From: Saccopteryx bilineata
Taxonomy: Eukaryota > Chordata > Mammalia > Chiroptera > Emballonuridae
Assembly: GCF_036850765.1 (NCBI RefSeq)
Contig: NC_089492.1
Span: forward strand, 163,740,296 to 163,804,295
Reading direction: 5' to 3'
DNA length: 64,000 nucleotides
This document shows positions 10,334-22,029 of this stretch, piece by piece. The number at the start of each line of letters is the position of its first letter. Positions within the stretch are counted from its first letter, which is position 1. Under the pieces are notes generated by a model. It was given only the letters and a program-made list of their open reading frames with translations. It did not search any database and was not told the DNA's origin. Made by a program: the position numbers and the translations under genes.

Positions 10334-11329
10334 ATGCCGATAAGAAAGAGGAAATCGAATATTATGGATACAAAAGAAAGAGAGGTAACACAAATAGATG
10401 TGGAAAAATCTATGGAGAAAAGACTTAACATATTGGAAGCCTTGGAGCTAAATGACAGAGAATTTAAAATAGAAATCTTAAAAATACTCAGAGATATACA
10501 AGAAAACACAGAAAGGCAATATAGGGAGATCAGAAAACAACTCAATGAACACAAAGAATATATTACCAAGGAAATTGAAACGATAAAAACAAATCAAACA
10601 GAAATGAAAAACTCAATTCACGAGCTGAAAAACGAGGTAACAAGCTTAGCTAACAGAACAGCCCAGATTGAAGATAGGATTAGTGAAATAGAAGACAAAC
10701 AACTTGAGGCACAACAGAGAGAAGAAGAAAGAGACTCAAAAATAATAAAAAATGAGAAAGCCCTACAGGAATTGTCTGACTCCATCAGAAAGAATAACAT
10801 AAGAATAATAGGTATATCAGAGGGAGAAGAGAAAGAAAATGGAATGGAGAATATACTCAAACAAATAATAGACGAGAACTTCCCAAGCCTGTGGAAGGAA
10901 CTAAAGCCTCAAATTCAAGAAGCAAACAGAACACCAAGTTTTCTTAACCCCAACAAACCCACTCCAAGGCACATCATAATAAAGATGACACAAACCAATG
11001 ACAAAGAAAAAATTCTCAAGGCAGCCAGGGAAAAGAAGAGTACAACATATAAAGGAAGGCCTATTAGATTATCATCAGATTTCTCAGCAGAAACTCTACA
11101 AGCTAGAAGAGAGTGGACCCCAATATTTAAAGCCCTGAAAGAGAGGAACTTTCAGCCAAGAATACTATACCCATCAAAGCTATCCTTCAAGTATGAAGGA
11201 GATATAAAAACATTCACAAATACAGAAAAGATGAGAGAATTTATCAACAGAAAGCCCCCACTCCAGGAAATACTAAGGGGGGTTTTCCAACCAGATTCAA
11301 AGAACAAAAGAAAACAACACCACAAGTAA
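10334..11329 (+). CDS. L1 ORF1 protein (RNA-binding chaperone)
   Basis: The product is a 331-aa nucleic-acid chaperone that coats L1 RNA in the cytoplasm and is needed for retrotransposition. Human ORF1p is slightly longer (338 aa). The start MPIRKRKSNIMDTKEREV is used because the ATG opens the frame after stops and the second L1 here has the equivalent MPLRKRKSNI. Residues about 35-140 are a heptad-rich, Glu/Lys/Gln-rich coiled coil (trimerisation). About 157-250 form the RRM-like domain, with NNIRIIGISEGEE at its start and RHIIIKMTQTNDKEKIL further on. About 250-320 match the C-terminal domain, with ETLQARREWTPIFKALKER and LSFKYEGDIKTF. No stop or frameshift is present. It is followed by a 324-bp spacer before ORF2. 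Confidence 0.96.
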   Translation: MPIRKRKSNIMDTKEREVTQIDVEKSMEKRLNILEALELNDREFKIEILKILRDIQENTERQYREIRKQLNEHKEYITKEIETIKTNQTEMKNSIHELKNEVTSLANRTAQIEDRISEIEDKQLEAQQREEERDSKIIKNEKALQELSDSIRKNNIRIIGISEGEEKENGMENILKQIIDENFPSLWKELKPQIQEANRTPSFLNPNKPTPRHIIIKMTQTNDKEKILKAAREKKSTTYKGRPIRLSSDFSAETLQARREWTPIFKALKERNFQPRILYPSKLSFKYEGDIKTFTNTEKMREFINRKPPLQEILRGVFQPDSKNKRKQHHK

Positions 11330-11653
11330 CAGCTCCACCAAGAACACAATAAACCAAACTTAAACTGTGACAACAAAGGAAAAAAAGGGGGGAGAGGATG
11401 GAGATTAACAGTAGCAAAGGATGATGAAGTGCAGAAATACTTATAAGATAGGGTACTACAATGAATATGGTAGGTACCCTTTTCATTACTTAATGGTAAC
11501 CACCCTTAAAAAAACCACCACAAAAACACTTGACTTAAAAAAGGTAGCAACAGAGGAAAGAAGTATGGAACACAAACAAACAAAAACAAATGATAGAAAA
11601 ACAAAAGAGAAGAATCAAACTAGATACAAAACTAACAGAAAGCAATTTATAAA
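11330..11653 (+). other. L1 inter-ORF spacer
   Basis: The ORF1 stop and ORF2 start are 324 bp apart, against about 63 bp in human L1 (from memory). The spacer is A-rich on the plus strand. It contains most of a short frame described at 11421-11663. Confidence 0.85.
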
Positions 11654-11663
11654 ATGGCAGTAG
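11421..11663 (+). other. Short open frame overlapping the ORF2 start
   Basis: This is an 80-codon Lys/Thr-rich frame starting MMKCRNTYKIGYYNE and ending RKQFIKWQ. Its stop lies inside ORF2, so the two frames overlap by 10 nt (ATGGCAGTAG). The second L1 keeps the corresponding frame open (23813-24052, 79 codons) with the same overlap. By eye about 54 of 79 residues agree, while the DNA is more similar than that, so most changes alter the protein. That argues against selection on a protein. It may instead matter for reinitiation at ORF2, or it may be chance. Confidence 0.25.
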
Positions 11664-14600
11664 GGAACCCACAAGTGTCAATAATTACACTAAATGTAAA
11701 CGGATTAAACTTACCAATAAAAAGACACAGAGTAGCAGAATGGATTAAAAAAGAAAATCCAACTATATGCTGCCTACAAGAAACACATCTAAGCAACAAG
11801 GATAAAAACAAATTCAAAGTGAAAGGCTGGAAAACAATACTCCAAGCAAACAACACCCAAAAAAAAGCAGGTGTAGCAATACTCATATCTAATAATGCTG
11901 ACTACAAGACAGAAAAAGTACTCAGAGACAAAAATGGTCATTTCATAATGATTAAGGGGAAGTTGAATCAAGAAGACATAACAATCCTTAATATATATGC
12001 ACCAAACCAAGGAGCACCAAAATATATAAGACAGCTACTTATTGACCTTAAAACAAAAACTAACAAAAATACAATCATACTTGGAGACCTCAATACACCG
12101 CTGACGGCTCTAGATCGGTCATCCAAACAGAGAATCAATAAAGATATAGTGGCCTTAAACGAAATACTAGAACACCTGGATATGATAGACATCTACAGGA
12201 CACTTCATCCCAAAGCGACAGAGTATACATTTTTCTCTAGTGTACATGGAACATTCTCAAGAATTGACCATATGTTGGGCCACAAAGACAATATCAGCAA
12301 ATTTAGAAAAATTGAAATTGTACCAAGCGTATTTTCTGATCATAAAGCCTTGAAACTAGAATTCAACTGCAAAAAAGAGGGGGAAAAACCCACAAAAATG
12401 TGGAAACTAAACAACATACTTCTAAAAAATGAATGGGTCAAAGAAGAAATAAGCACAGAAATCAAAAGATATATACAGACAAATGAAAATGAAAATACGA
12501 CATATCAGAATCTCTGGGATGCAGCAAAAGCAGTAATAAGAGGAAAGTTCATATCACTTCAGGCCTATATGAACAAACAAGAGAGAGCCGAAGTAAACCA
12601 CTTAACTTCACACCTTAAGGAACTAGAAAAAGAAGAACAAAGACAACCCAAAACCAGCCGAAGAAAGGAGATAATAAAAATCAGAGCAGAAATAAATGAA
12701 ATAGAGAACAGAAAAACTATAGAAAATATCAATAAAACAAGGAGCTGGTTCTTTGAAAAGATCAACAAAATTGACAAACCCTTGGCAAGACTCACCAAGG
12801 AAAAAAGACACAGGACTCAAATAAATAAAATCCAAAATGAAAGAGGAGAGATCACCACAGACATCATAGAAATACAAAGAATTATTGTAGAATACTATGA
12901 AAAATTATATGCCACCAAATACAACAACCTAGAAGAAATGGATAAATTCCTAGAACAATACAACCTTCCTAGACTGAGTCATGAAGAAGCAGAAAGCCTA
13001 AACAGACCAATCAGCAGGGAGGAAATAGAAAAAACTATTAAAAATCTCCCCAAAAATAAAAGTCCAGGCCCAGACGGTTATACTAGTGAATTCTATCAAA
13101 CATTCAAAGAAGACTTGGTTCCTATTCTACTCAAAGTCTTCCAAAAAATTGAAGAAGAAGCAATACTTCCAAACACATTTTATGAGGCCAACATAACCCT
13201 CATACCAAAACCTGGCAAGGATGGCACAAAGAAAGAAAACTACAGACCAATATCTCTAATGAATACAGATGCTAAAATACTAAACAAAATACTGGCAAAC
13301 CGAATACAACAACATATTAAAAAAATAATACATCATGATCAAGTGGGATTCATCCCAGAATCTCAAGGATGGTTCAACATACGCAAAACGGTTAACGTAA
13401 TACACCATATCAACAAAACAAAGAACAAAAACCACATGATCTTATCAATAGATGCAGAAAAGGCTTTTGATAAAATACAACACAATTTTATGTTTAAGAC
13501 TCTCAACAAAATGGGTATAGAAGGAAAATATCTTAACATGATAAAGGCCATATATGATAAACCATCAGCCAACATCCTATTAAACGGCATAAAACTGAGG
13601 ACTTTCTACCTTAAATCAGGAACAAGACAGGGTTGTCCACTCTCTCCACTCTTATTCAACGTGGTGCTAGAAGTTCTGGCCAGAGCAATCAGACAAGACA
13701 AAGAAATAAAAGGCATCCATATCGGAAAAGAAGAAGTAAAGCTATCACTTTTTGCTGATGATATGATCCTATACATCGAAAACCCGAAGGACTCCACAAA
13801 AAGATTATTAGAAACAATAAACCAATACAGTAAGGTCGCAGGATACAAAATTAACATACAAAAGTCCATAGCCTTTCTATATGCCAACAATGAAATATTA
13901 GAAAACGAACTCAAAAAAATAATCCCCTTCACGATTGCAACAAAAAAAATAAAATACCTAGGAATAAACATAACAAAGAACGTAAAGGACCTATATAATG
14001 AAAATTACAAAGCATTGTTAAGGGAAATCGAAAAAGATACAATGAGATGGAAAAATATTCCTTGTTCTTGGATAGGAAGAATAAATATAATCAAAATGGC
14101 CATATTACCCAAAGCAATATACAAATTTAATGCAATTCCCATCAAAATCCCTATGAGATTTTTTAAAGAAATGGAACAAAAAATTATCAGATTTATATGG
14201 AACTATAAAAAACCCCGAATAGCCAAAACAATCCTAAGGAAAAAGAATGAAGCTGGGGGCATTACAATACCTGACTTTAAACTATATTATAGGGCCACGA
14301 TAATCAAAACAGCATGGTATTGGCAGAAAAATAGACACTCAGACCAATGGAACAGAATAGAAAGCCCAGAAATAAAACCACATATATATGGTCAAATAAT
14401 CTTTGATAAAGGGGCCAACAACACACAATGGAGAAAAGAAAGCCTCTTCAACAAATGGTGTTGGGAAAACTGGAAAGCCACATGCAAAAGAATGAAACTC
14501 GACTACAGCCTGTCCCCGTGTACTAAAATTAATTCAAAATGGATCAAAGACCTAAATATAAGACCTGAAACAATAAAGTACATAGAAGAAGACATAGGTA

Positions 14601-15481
14601 CTAAAATCATGGACCTGGGTTTTAAAGAACATTTTATGAACTTGACTCCAATGGCAAGAGAAGTGAAGGCAAAGATAAATGAATGGGACTACATCAGAAT
14701 TAAAAGTTTTTGCTCAGCAAGAGAAACTGATATCAAAATAAACAGACAGCCAACTATATGGGAACTGATATTTTCAAACGACAGCTCAGATAAGGGCCTA
14801 ATATCCAAAATTTACAAAGAACTCATAAAACTCAACAACAAACAAACAAACAATCCAATAAAAAAATGGGAAGAGGACATGAACAGACACTTCTCCCAGG
14901 AAGAGATACAAATGGCCAACAGATATATGAAAAGATGCTCAGCTTCATTAGTTATTAGAGAAATGCAAATCAAAACTACAATGAGATACCACCTCACCCC
15001 TGTTAGATTAGCTATTATCAACAAGACGGGTAATAGCAAATGTTGGAGAGGCTGTGGAGAAAAAGGAACCCTCATTCACTGTTGGTGGGAATGTAAAGTA
15101 GTACAACCATTATGGAGGAAAGTATGGTGGTTCCTCAAAAAACTGCAAATAGAACTACCTTATGACCCAGCAATCCCTCTACTGGGTATATACCCCAAAA
15201 CCTCAGAAACATTGATACGTGAAGACACATGTAGCCCCATGTTCATTGCAGCACTGTTCACAGTGGCCAAGACATGGAAACAACCAAAAAGCCCTTCAAT
15301 AGAAGACTGGATAAAGAAGATGTGGCACATATACACTATGGAATACTACTCAGCCATAAGAAATGATGACATCAGATCATTTACAGCAAAATGGTGGGAT
15401 CTTGATAACATTATAAGGAGTGAAATAAGTAAATCAGAAAAAAACAAGAACTACATGATTCCATACATTGGTGGAACATAA
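11654..15481 (+). CDS. L1 ORF2 protein (endonuclease and reverse transcriptase)
   Basis: This 1275-aa protein has the usual mammalian length. It nicks genomic DNA and copies L1 or SINE RNA into the nick. Residues 1-240 are the APE-like endonuclease: N14 in [10 protein letters not shown]43 in LQETHL, D and N in GDLNTPL, and the terminal SDHKAL. The reverse transcriptase follows, with [40 protein letters not shown] and [14 protein letters not shown]; the catalytic box is FADD at F700-D703. The C-terminal zinc-knuckle-like motif starts at C1130 ([19 protein letters not shown]). All key residues I can check are present and no stop interrupts. Translation probably uses inefficient reinitiation after ORF1, since no separate promoter is seen. 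Confidence 0.97.
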   Translation: MAVGNPQVSIITLNVNGLNLPIKRHRVAEWIKKENPTICCLQETHLSNKDKNKFKVKGWKTILQANNTQKKAGVAILISNNADYKTEKVLRDKNGHFIMIKGKLNQEDITILNIYAPNQGAPKYIRQLLIDLKTKTNKNTIILGDLNTPLTALDRSSKQRINKDIVALNEILEHLDMIDIYRTLHPKATEYTFFSSVHGTFSRIDHMLGHKDNISKFRKIEIVPSVFSDHKALKLEFNCKKEGEKPTKMWKLNNILLKNEWVKEEISTEIKRYIQTNENENTTYQNLWDAAKAVIRGKFISLQAYMNKQERAEVNHLTSHLKELEKEEQRQPKTSRRKEIIKIRAEINEIENRKTIENINKTRSWFFEKINKIDKPLARLTKEKRHRTQINKIQNERGEITTDIIEIQRIIVEYYEKLYATKYNNLEEMDKFLEQYNLPRLSHEEAESLNRPISREEIEKTIKNLPKNKSPGPDGYTSEFYQTFKEDLVPILLKVFQKIEEEAILPNTFYEANITLIPKPGKDGTKKENYRPISLMNTDAKILNKILANRIQQHIKKIIHHDQVGFIPESQGWFNIRKTVNVIHHINKTKNKNHMILSIDAEKAFDKIQHNFMFKTLNKMGIEGKYLNMIKAIYDKPSANILLNGIKLRTFYLKSGTRQGCPLSPLLFNVVLEVLARAIRQDKEIKGIHIGKEEVKLSLFADDMILYIENPKDSTKRLLETINQYSKVAGYKINIQKSIAFLYANNEILENELKKIIPFTIATKKIKYLGINITKNVKDLYNENYKALLREIEKDTMRWKNIPCSWIGRINIIKMAILPKAIYKFNAIPIKIPMRFFKEMEQKIIRFIWNYKKPRIAKTILRKKNEAGGITIPDFKLYYRATIIKTAWYWQKNRHSDQWNRIESPEIKPHIYGQIIFDKGANNTQWRKESLFNKWCWENWKATCKRMKLDYSLSPCTKINSKWIKDLNIRPETIKYIEEDIGTKIMDLGFKEHFMNLTPMAREVKAKINEWDYIRIKSFCSARETDIKINRQPTIWELIFSNDSSDKGLISKIYKELIKLNNKQTNNPIKKWEEDMNRHFSQEEIQMANRYMKRCSASLVIREMQIKTTMRYHLTPVRLAIINKTGNSKCWRGCGEKGTLIHCWWECKVVQPLWRKVWWFLKKLQIELPYDPAIPLLGIYPKTSETLIREDTCSPMFIAALFTVAKTWKQPKSPSIEDWIKKMWHIYTMEYYSAIRNDDIRSFTAKWWDLDNIIRSEISKSEKNKNYMIPYIGGT

Positions 15482-15739
15482 AAATGAGACTAAGAGACAT
15501 GGACAAGAGTGTGGTGGTTACCAAGGGTGGGGGGGGAGGGAGGACATGGGAGGGAGGGAGGGAGAGAGTTAGGGGGAGGGGGAGGGGCACAGAGAACTAG
15601 ATAGAGGGTGACGGAGGACAATCTGACTTTGGGCGAGGGGTTTGCAACATAATTTGATGACAAAATAACCTAGACATGTTTTCTTTGAATATATGTACCC
15701 TGATTTATTAATGTCATCCCATTACCATTAATAAAAATT

Positions 15740-15763
<24 letters not shown>
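15482..15763 (+). other. L1 3' UTR with G-rich tract and polyA tail
   Basis: After the ORF2 stop comes a guanine-rich purine tract (15525-15590, runs of 3-8 G), then TTGAATATATGTACCCTGAT and AATAAAAATTTATT with a polyadenylation signal AATAAA near 15729, and an A tail. The same order occurs in the two other L1 tails in this orientation. Confidence 0.9.
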
Positions 15764-15770
<7 letters not shown>

Positions 15771-15779
15771 CTTGAGATG

Positions 15780-16000
15780 TATCAACTAACCTTGGTGCTT
15801 AGACCTTATTGAATCCAAATTCAAATGAACTACAAAATAAATTACAAGGCAATTGGGGAATTGTAAATACTGGTATTTGATATTCAGAAATTGTTTGCTT
15901 TTTAAGGTGTTGATACTGGGGTTAAGTTTACAAAGAGTTCTTATATCTTTAAGAGGTACATAATGAAATATTTACAGGTGAAATGTTATTTCTAGAATTT
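15780..16000. other. No gene seen (unique DNA)
   Basis: AT-rich unique DNA between the L1 and the next SINE. No feature seen. Confidence 0.5.
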
Positions 16001-16014
16001 GAAATGATGTCTAG

Positions 16015-16315
16015 GCCCTAGCTGGTTTGTTTAGTGGATAGAGTGTTGAGCCAGCATGCAGATGTCCTGGGTTCAATACCCAGTCAGAGCACACATGAGA
16101 AGCAACCTCTCCCCACCCTCTCCCCCTTCTCTCTCTTCCCCTCTCACAGTCAGTGGCTTGACTGGTTGGAGCATTGGGCCCAGGTGCTGAGGATAGCTCA
16201 GTTGATTTAGGCATGGACCTCAGGGGGGTTGCCGGGTAGAGCCCAATCGGGGTGCATGCAGGAGTCTGTCTCACTATCTCCCCTCCTGTCACTTAAAAAA
16301 AATGAAATAAAGAAA
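16015..16315 (+). repeat. tRNA-derived SINE, type A, short-body variant
   Basis: GCCCTAGCTGGTTTGTTTAG head, B box GGTTCAATACC, shortened body. The duplication GAAATGATGTCTAG is perfect at 16001-16014 and 16316-16329. Confidence 0.93.
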
Positions 16316-16329
16316 GAAATGATGTCTAG

Positions 16330-17360
16330 AATTCCAGGACAAAAGGAAAAAGGCAGGGATACAGAATAAACAGGATGGCTATATATGGGTCACTGTTGAA
16401 GCTGGCTGGTGGCACGTGTGGTATTACATTACACTGTCTGCTTTTGTATTTGCTAGAAAACTTCCTAACAAAAAACTTTAATGGAAAACAAAGTATTTTT
16501 TCCTGAAATTTAAGGCTGATCATATTTAGTTAAATTCTGAGCAGACCATAATAAAATGTCAGTGACTTCCACAAAAGGATCAGCCTGCTTTGACTAGTTA
16601 TGCCAAATCTGAAGTAATTACAATGCCTAATATTGAATCCAACACCCATGGGAACTGGGGGAGAGGCAGCAGGGTAAAGTGGCTAAAGAAACAAGTTTGA
16701 TGCTTTTGAGTCTTTTTTTAACTTATTTTGTTATAGAGGAATGGCTGTTATATCCAAAATAGAATCAGAATCCTGATTCCGCTTTCATATTTCCGAAGAA
16801 CTCCGAGAAGAATGCTGCTACAGCCAGTGCTTGTTTAATTCCACCATTAGTTCAGCAAGTCTACACTCAAGACCAAGGAGAAATACACCTGCCTGGAGGA
16901 CCTGGCATGACAACTCCAGAAGAGGGATGCCTCATCCCCAGGAAAGTCAAACTGAGAAAAGATGCAACTGTCCCACACTGCTAATTGGTCATCCCCAGAC
17001 TGACCTCCTAAGGGGATGAAAAATGTAAAGGCATGTGTAAATGAACAGATAATGTACTAATAACTTATGAACATATGATCTCTATGAGATGAACCCTGGC
17101 AGGAATAGGTACTTGGCTAGTCCAAATTGAGAACTTGTAAATTTAGCCAGTGTCCTTCTTGGAGAAACTCTGATGCTGCCATCCAGATTTACTCATACCA
17201 CATTCCAAAGTGACTGGCTTGAAGATACCACAGTCCCACCATAGGCTGGAAACCAAAAACTCGCAAATATTTTCCTCCTTAGTCAAGGGTGCACAGTAAG
17301 TCTGATGCATAGAACCTGTCACAGGGCACAGTTTCCATCCAGGAGGTGACACATCTCTTT
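16330..17360. other. No gene seen (unique DNA)
   Basis: No recognisable exon or repeat. The short frames (16831-17019, 17143-17352) show no domain, and their borders are not supported by splice or promoter signals. Confidence 0.5.
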
Positions 17361-17372
17361 TAAGAAGGTCAT

Positions 17373-17748
17373 GAGGCCCTAGCTGGCTTGTTTAGTGGTA
17401 GAGCATCAGCCCAGTGTGTGTAAGTCCTGGGTTCGATTCCCGGCCAGGGCACACAGGAGAGGCACCCATCTGCTTCTCCATCCTTCCCCCTCTCCTTTCT
17501 CTCTTTTTCTTCCCCTCCTTCAGCAAAACCTCCATTGGAGCAAAGTTGGCCTGGGCGCTGAGGATGGCTCCATGGCCTCCGCCTCAGGTGCTAGAATGGC
17601 TCAAATTACAGCGGAGCAACGCCCCAGATGGGCAGAGCATCGCCCCCTGGTGGGCATGCCAGGTGGATCCCGGTCAGGCGCATGCAGGAGTCTGTCTGTC
17701 TGCCTCCCCTCCTTTCACTTCAGAAAAATACAGAAAAGAAAAAAAAAA
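17373..17748 (+). repeat. tRNA-derived SINE, type A
   Basis: GGCCCTAGCTGGCTTGTTTA head, B box GGTTCGATTCC, A tail ending near 17748. The flanks AAGAAGGTCATGA and AAAAGGTCGTGAC are a slightly decayed duplication. Confidence 0.9.
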
Positions 17749-17749
17749 A

Positions 17750-18600
17750 GGTCGTGACATCCACAGCTCACTGACTGCTTGAATACCTTAATTTTCATGT
17801 CAGGCTCAAGCTCCTTGGGTTCCTTATGTCCCTTTTAATTCCAGTGCCTAGCATTTCCCAGAGCAGTAGTCCAATACCAGCTTGCAAGCAGAATAACGGT
17901 ATATTCCATAAGCATGAGTTCTTATTCTTCAGAGTCATGAAACCTTATGAAACTCCCGAAACATTGTGAATGTGCCTGTAGAAACTCTTTCCTGAGAAGG
18001 CCCAGGGCTCTCCCTTAGCCTCTGCAAGGATTCATGGCACAAAAAGAAAACAAACACCCTGTTATAAACCGCTACCACAAGGTTGCACAAATTATTCCTG
18101 ATCGCAGTATTTCAGACATCACCCAGAGTGGTTTTGGGGGAGGGGTAAGAGCAATTTCATCACTAGATGCCATGAACCCTTGGCTGGACTGCTGAAGAAG
18201 GGAGCTACTGACTGTAAATCCCAAATCAGGCAGTAGCACAAATATTTTAGTACATTTCAAAAAGGGAATGATGGAGCCAGATGAGAGAAACCTTGTAAAT
18301 GCAACCTGCCTGCTCCCGTCTGCTGACCTCGGCTAGCACCCTGCTTTATAGGTGAGTCAGGCAATAAAGGCCCAGAGAGGTTAATAGCAGACATAAGCTT
18401 AAATCACTGACATTTCAACTTTTGTTCCAATCCTCTTTCTCCACACCCACCAGAGCCTGCTGTGCTTGCTAGTACACACTGGTGTCGGGTGCTCCCAGCA
18501 TCACTAGTTCACCTGCTTTCGCTCCCTAATCACTCATGTTATGCAGCAGGTGCATGAAGAGGGAGTCAAGTTGTTCTTCAAGCCTCAAATACTGCCTCCC
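17750..18600. other. Unique DNA with one MIR remnant
   Basis: A MIR-like core (TTTATAGGTGAGTCAGGCAA, then AGGCCCAGAGAGGTTAATAG) lies at about 18335-18425. Nothing else is recognisable and no gene is supported. Confidence 0.5.
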
Positions 18601-18610
18601 GGGGATAGCT

Positions 18611-19029
18611 TTTTTTTTTTTTTTTTTTTTTTTGCATTTTTTGCATTGTTCTGAAGCTGGAAACTGGGAGGCAGTCAGACAGACTCCTGCATGCGCCCGA
18701 CCGGGATCCACCCGGCACGCCCACCAGGGGCGATGCTCTGCCCACCAGGGGGCGATGCTCTGCCCCTCTGGGGCGTCGCTCTGTCACGACCAGAGCCACT
18801 CTAGCGCCTGGGGAAGAGGCCAAGGAGCCATCCCCAGCGCCCGGGCCATCTTTCTGCTCCAATGGAGCCTTGGCTGCGGGAGGGGAAGAGAGAGACAGAG
18901 AAGAAGGAGAGGGGGAGGGGGGGTGGAGAAGCAGATGGGCGCCTCTCCTGTGTGCCCTGGCCGGGAATCGAACCCGGGACTTCTGCACGCCAGGCCGATG
19001 CTCTACCACTGAGCCAACCGGCCAGGGCC
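18611..19029 (-). repeat. tRNA-derived SINE, type A
   Basis: A complete copy on the minus strand: polyT at the left, the complement of the head at 19005-19028. A perfect 10-bp duplication GGGGATAGCT is at 18601-18610 and 19031-19040. The long plus-strand frame 18536-19012 is its antisense. Confidence 0.94.
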
Positions 19030-19040
19030 AGGGGATAGCT

Positions 19041-20124
19041 CATTTATGCAAGTCTGACCCCAGGCTTACGGCTCCCATCAGCTGCTTACTTGCGCAGTGA
19101 GTCAAAGCACATTAATCAAGCCCTCACCTATCCAGGACACAAAATGCTTTGTTTTGTTAGTTAATCCTTCCCTTCTCAAAGGGAAAAATTTTAAATCTGG
19201 CCAAAGTCACCAACTCATTCCTAACAAATCCTCCGAGTGTTAGCAAAATCATCCTGCCTGCAAATAATTACACAGAAATACGCAGTGAAGAAGGGGATTC
19301 TGGGAGTGACACAAAACTGCAGCACAAGGAGCCCGGCTCACACTCATGGTGAGTAAGGCGGTGCGTCACCCAGGCTAGGCCATCATGGCCCATGACAAGT
19401 ATTTCCCAGATTCACTCTCGTTTCTACTGCAGCTTTTTGCTCCTACCTTAATGTGCGTTCCGTGTGGGAGGTGGTGCTAAATGGGCCAGGTGGTAGGCCA
19501 GCAACAAGCTAAATTGTGCTCAAGAGATTATACCCACAGATCATCAGAGAATTTAACTTTTTGTTGCTGTCGAACATTTCTTAAAGGGGTCTCTAATTAA
19601 ACAGCTAAGGCATCTGAGGACGAGAGAAGTTCTTGCTGCATTCAAAAAGCTAGGAAGCAGGTGGCCAGACTGGCACACCATTCAGGTCATCTGATTCCTT
19701 TCACGTTCAGTCTCTCCCACCGGACTCTCCCAACCAGCTGTGACATCTATGCCAGCTAATGGCTCTGGCTTTACCGACAGCAGTAAACTCCTTTTTCCTT
19801 CCCATTTTTCTTGTTCCTTCCCAGATCACTGTTTTTTTTCCTCCTGTAATTTCAATCATTTTTCCTCTAAAAAAATGTAAAAAATGTTCTTCAAACTCAA
19901 CTTCCTGAGATTCTCCATAACGGTCTCTGATGTAAGAGGTGTTGGGTTGTCTACTTTTTGTCTTAGAGAAAACAAAAAGTTTTGTTGGCTAGAAAAAAAG
20001 AAAACAGACATCTGAATTAGCATTGACTTAATGGAGTGGTATGGTAATATTTAATAATTCCCAGTCCTTGATAAAGGCTAGAAAACATCAACCTGAAAAA
20101 TTAGTGCTGGTTATGCTCTTTTAA
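19041..20124. other. No gene seen (unique DNA)
   Basis: No recognisable repeat or exon. T-rich patches occur near 19830-19870. Confidence 0.5.
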
Positions 20125-20136
20125 AATAATCTTTAG

Positions 20137-21980
20137 GATTTCTGATAGATGACGTCAGAGTAATGGCAGGATAGGAAGCAATACCGATAAATCTCCCCCA
20201 AAACTCAACAAGATCTTCAACCAGAAACAGAAAAACCTATCCTTGGAGCCTCCAGATGTTTCACAATACACCCGAAGGTATGATCGAGCGAAAAATTGGC
20301 CAAATATATAACCAAACCCCGAAGGAAATAGGGAGTAAGAAATGCTCCGCCTTCCTCACTAACCTAAACAGGGCGGCTTTCACTGGAAACTGAGAATATA
20401 GAAACTAAGGCGGGCAAAGGGGGTGAATAGATCCAGGCCGCGGCACAAATGGTCGAACCAGGCTGTGGCATGGAGAACTGTTCCTGTGACAACCCGGGCA
20501 ATACAGCTAACACTCGCGCCAAACCCAGACAAAGAAAGATAAGCGGGGCAGCCATTTTACCTGATCTCCTGGTCGGCGGGCGCAGATAGTGGGCGAGAGA
20601 TTCCTTCCAATGCCCCGGGAGTGTGCTCCTGTGTTACCCCGCAGAGAGGCAGAGTCAGGGGCCTTTGTGTGGGCCGAAAGCGGAATCTCAGGCCACCCCA
20701 GCGCCTTGAAAAAGCCACGCCCGGGGACAGAGCGAGAGCCAATTTCAATGCTGGAACTTTTCAGTGCGGACGGGGGGTTTCACTCAGAGGGCGAGACTTC
20801 CGGCCTGACATCCTGGTCTGCACGCGCAGATAGTGAGCGAGAGTTTCCTCCAAGCGCCCCGGGAGTGGGTGCCCGCCCGTGTTACCGGACAGAGTGGCAG
20901 AGCCAGAGGTGTTTGAGTGGGCGGAAGCCCCGCCTGATTATGCTAGCAGCTCTGACTGACTGAGCCTTACCCAGAGCCCTGTGCTGAGTGGAAATAGAGT
21001 GGGGAGTGGCCAGCTCTTTGAGCATCTTACTATCCAAGCAGAGGCAGCAGCAACCCGATAGCTGGATTATCAGGCTACAAATTGAAGAAGGAAAGACTAG
21101 GAGAGAGGCTCCAGGAACACGGACTCTCTCACTGTCGGAGCCTATAAATGCTAATGAGCCTCGACTGCCAACGTGACTAAAGCACAATACATGACATCGC
21201 CATAGAGACTTATCAACTACAAACCTCTACCTGAGCGTGCCAAAGGGGCAGAACCCAGGGTACAGAGTCACCGACCAGGAAGAGGGAGAGAAAAGAAAAA
21301 GCAAGAAGATAACCTCTCAAAATCAAGAATAATCCGCAGACTTTATAACCTATCCTATTTTATTATATTTGTTCGTTTGTTTCTCTTCATCCTTGATTTT
21401 TTTTTTTTTTCCTCCTCCAATTTGGTCGTTTAACTCTCTACCGGTCTTACTCTCTCTTCTCCTTGAACTACACTACCCATAAGTGTTACATCTCCCATTA
21501 TCTTCTCTTTCCTCTTCCTTTCTCTCTATGAGGGTTGCACTCCAAAACCCTTAACACTCTCTCTCTCTCTCTCTCCTCTTTTTTCTTTTTTCTTCTTTTA
21601 GTGGTTCCCTCTTTTTTCTCTCTCTCTCCCTTTCTTTTCTCCCTCTATATTAGTTTCTTCCTTTCTCCTTTACGTCTCCTCTCATTCAAACCTCAATAAC
21701 GAACAAATTATCTTATCTGGGACTCCAACTTATGTTTGTGGCACTTTGGGGGGCTTTTACTTCACCTTTTTAACTCACTAGCAGTGCTCCCATCCCTGGC
21801 TCTCCATTTTATCAAGCTCTTGTTCCACTAAATACAATAGCAATTTTTTAATTTGTCCCCGCATTTTCCTGTTTCCCTCTTATTCCTCTCATCATAACTC
21901 TTAGTCAACCAACACCTAAACGCAAATCATTTTATTCTTGATCCAAATTTTTTCCTTATTTGCTTTTTGTGGGTCCATAC

Positions 21981-22029
<49 letters not shown>

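Larger units (their letters stand above)
7939..15763 (+). mobile_element. Full-length LINE-1, both ORFs intact
   Basis: This is a complete L1: 5' UTR (7939-10333), ORF1 (10334-11329), inter-ORF spacer (11330-11653), ORF2 (11654-15481), 3' UTR (15482-15740) and polyA (to about 15763). The duplication AAAAAAACTTGAGATG stands at 7923-7938, and CTTGAGATG follows the A tail at 15771-15779, a perfect match as far as the A tail allows it to be judged. The A-run at the left edge fits the L1 endonuclease target TTTT/A. Intact frames, a perfect duplication and full length indicate a recent insertion that may be able to move. About 7.8 kb is longer than human L1, mainly because of the 2.4-kb 5' UTR and the long spacer. 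Confidence 0.97.
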
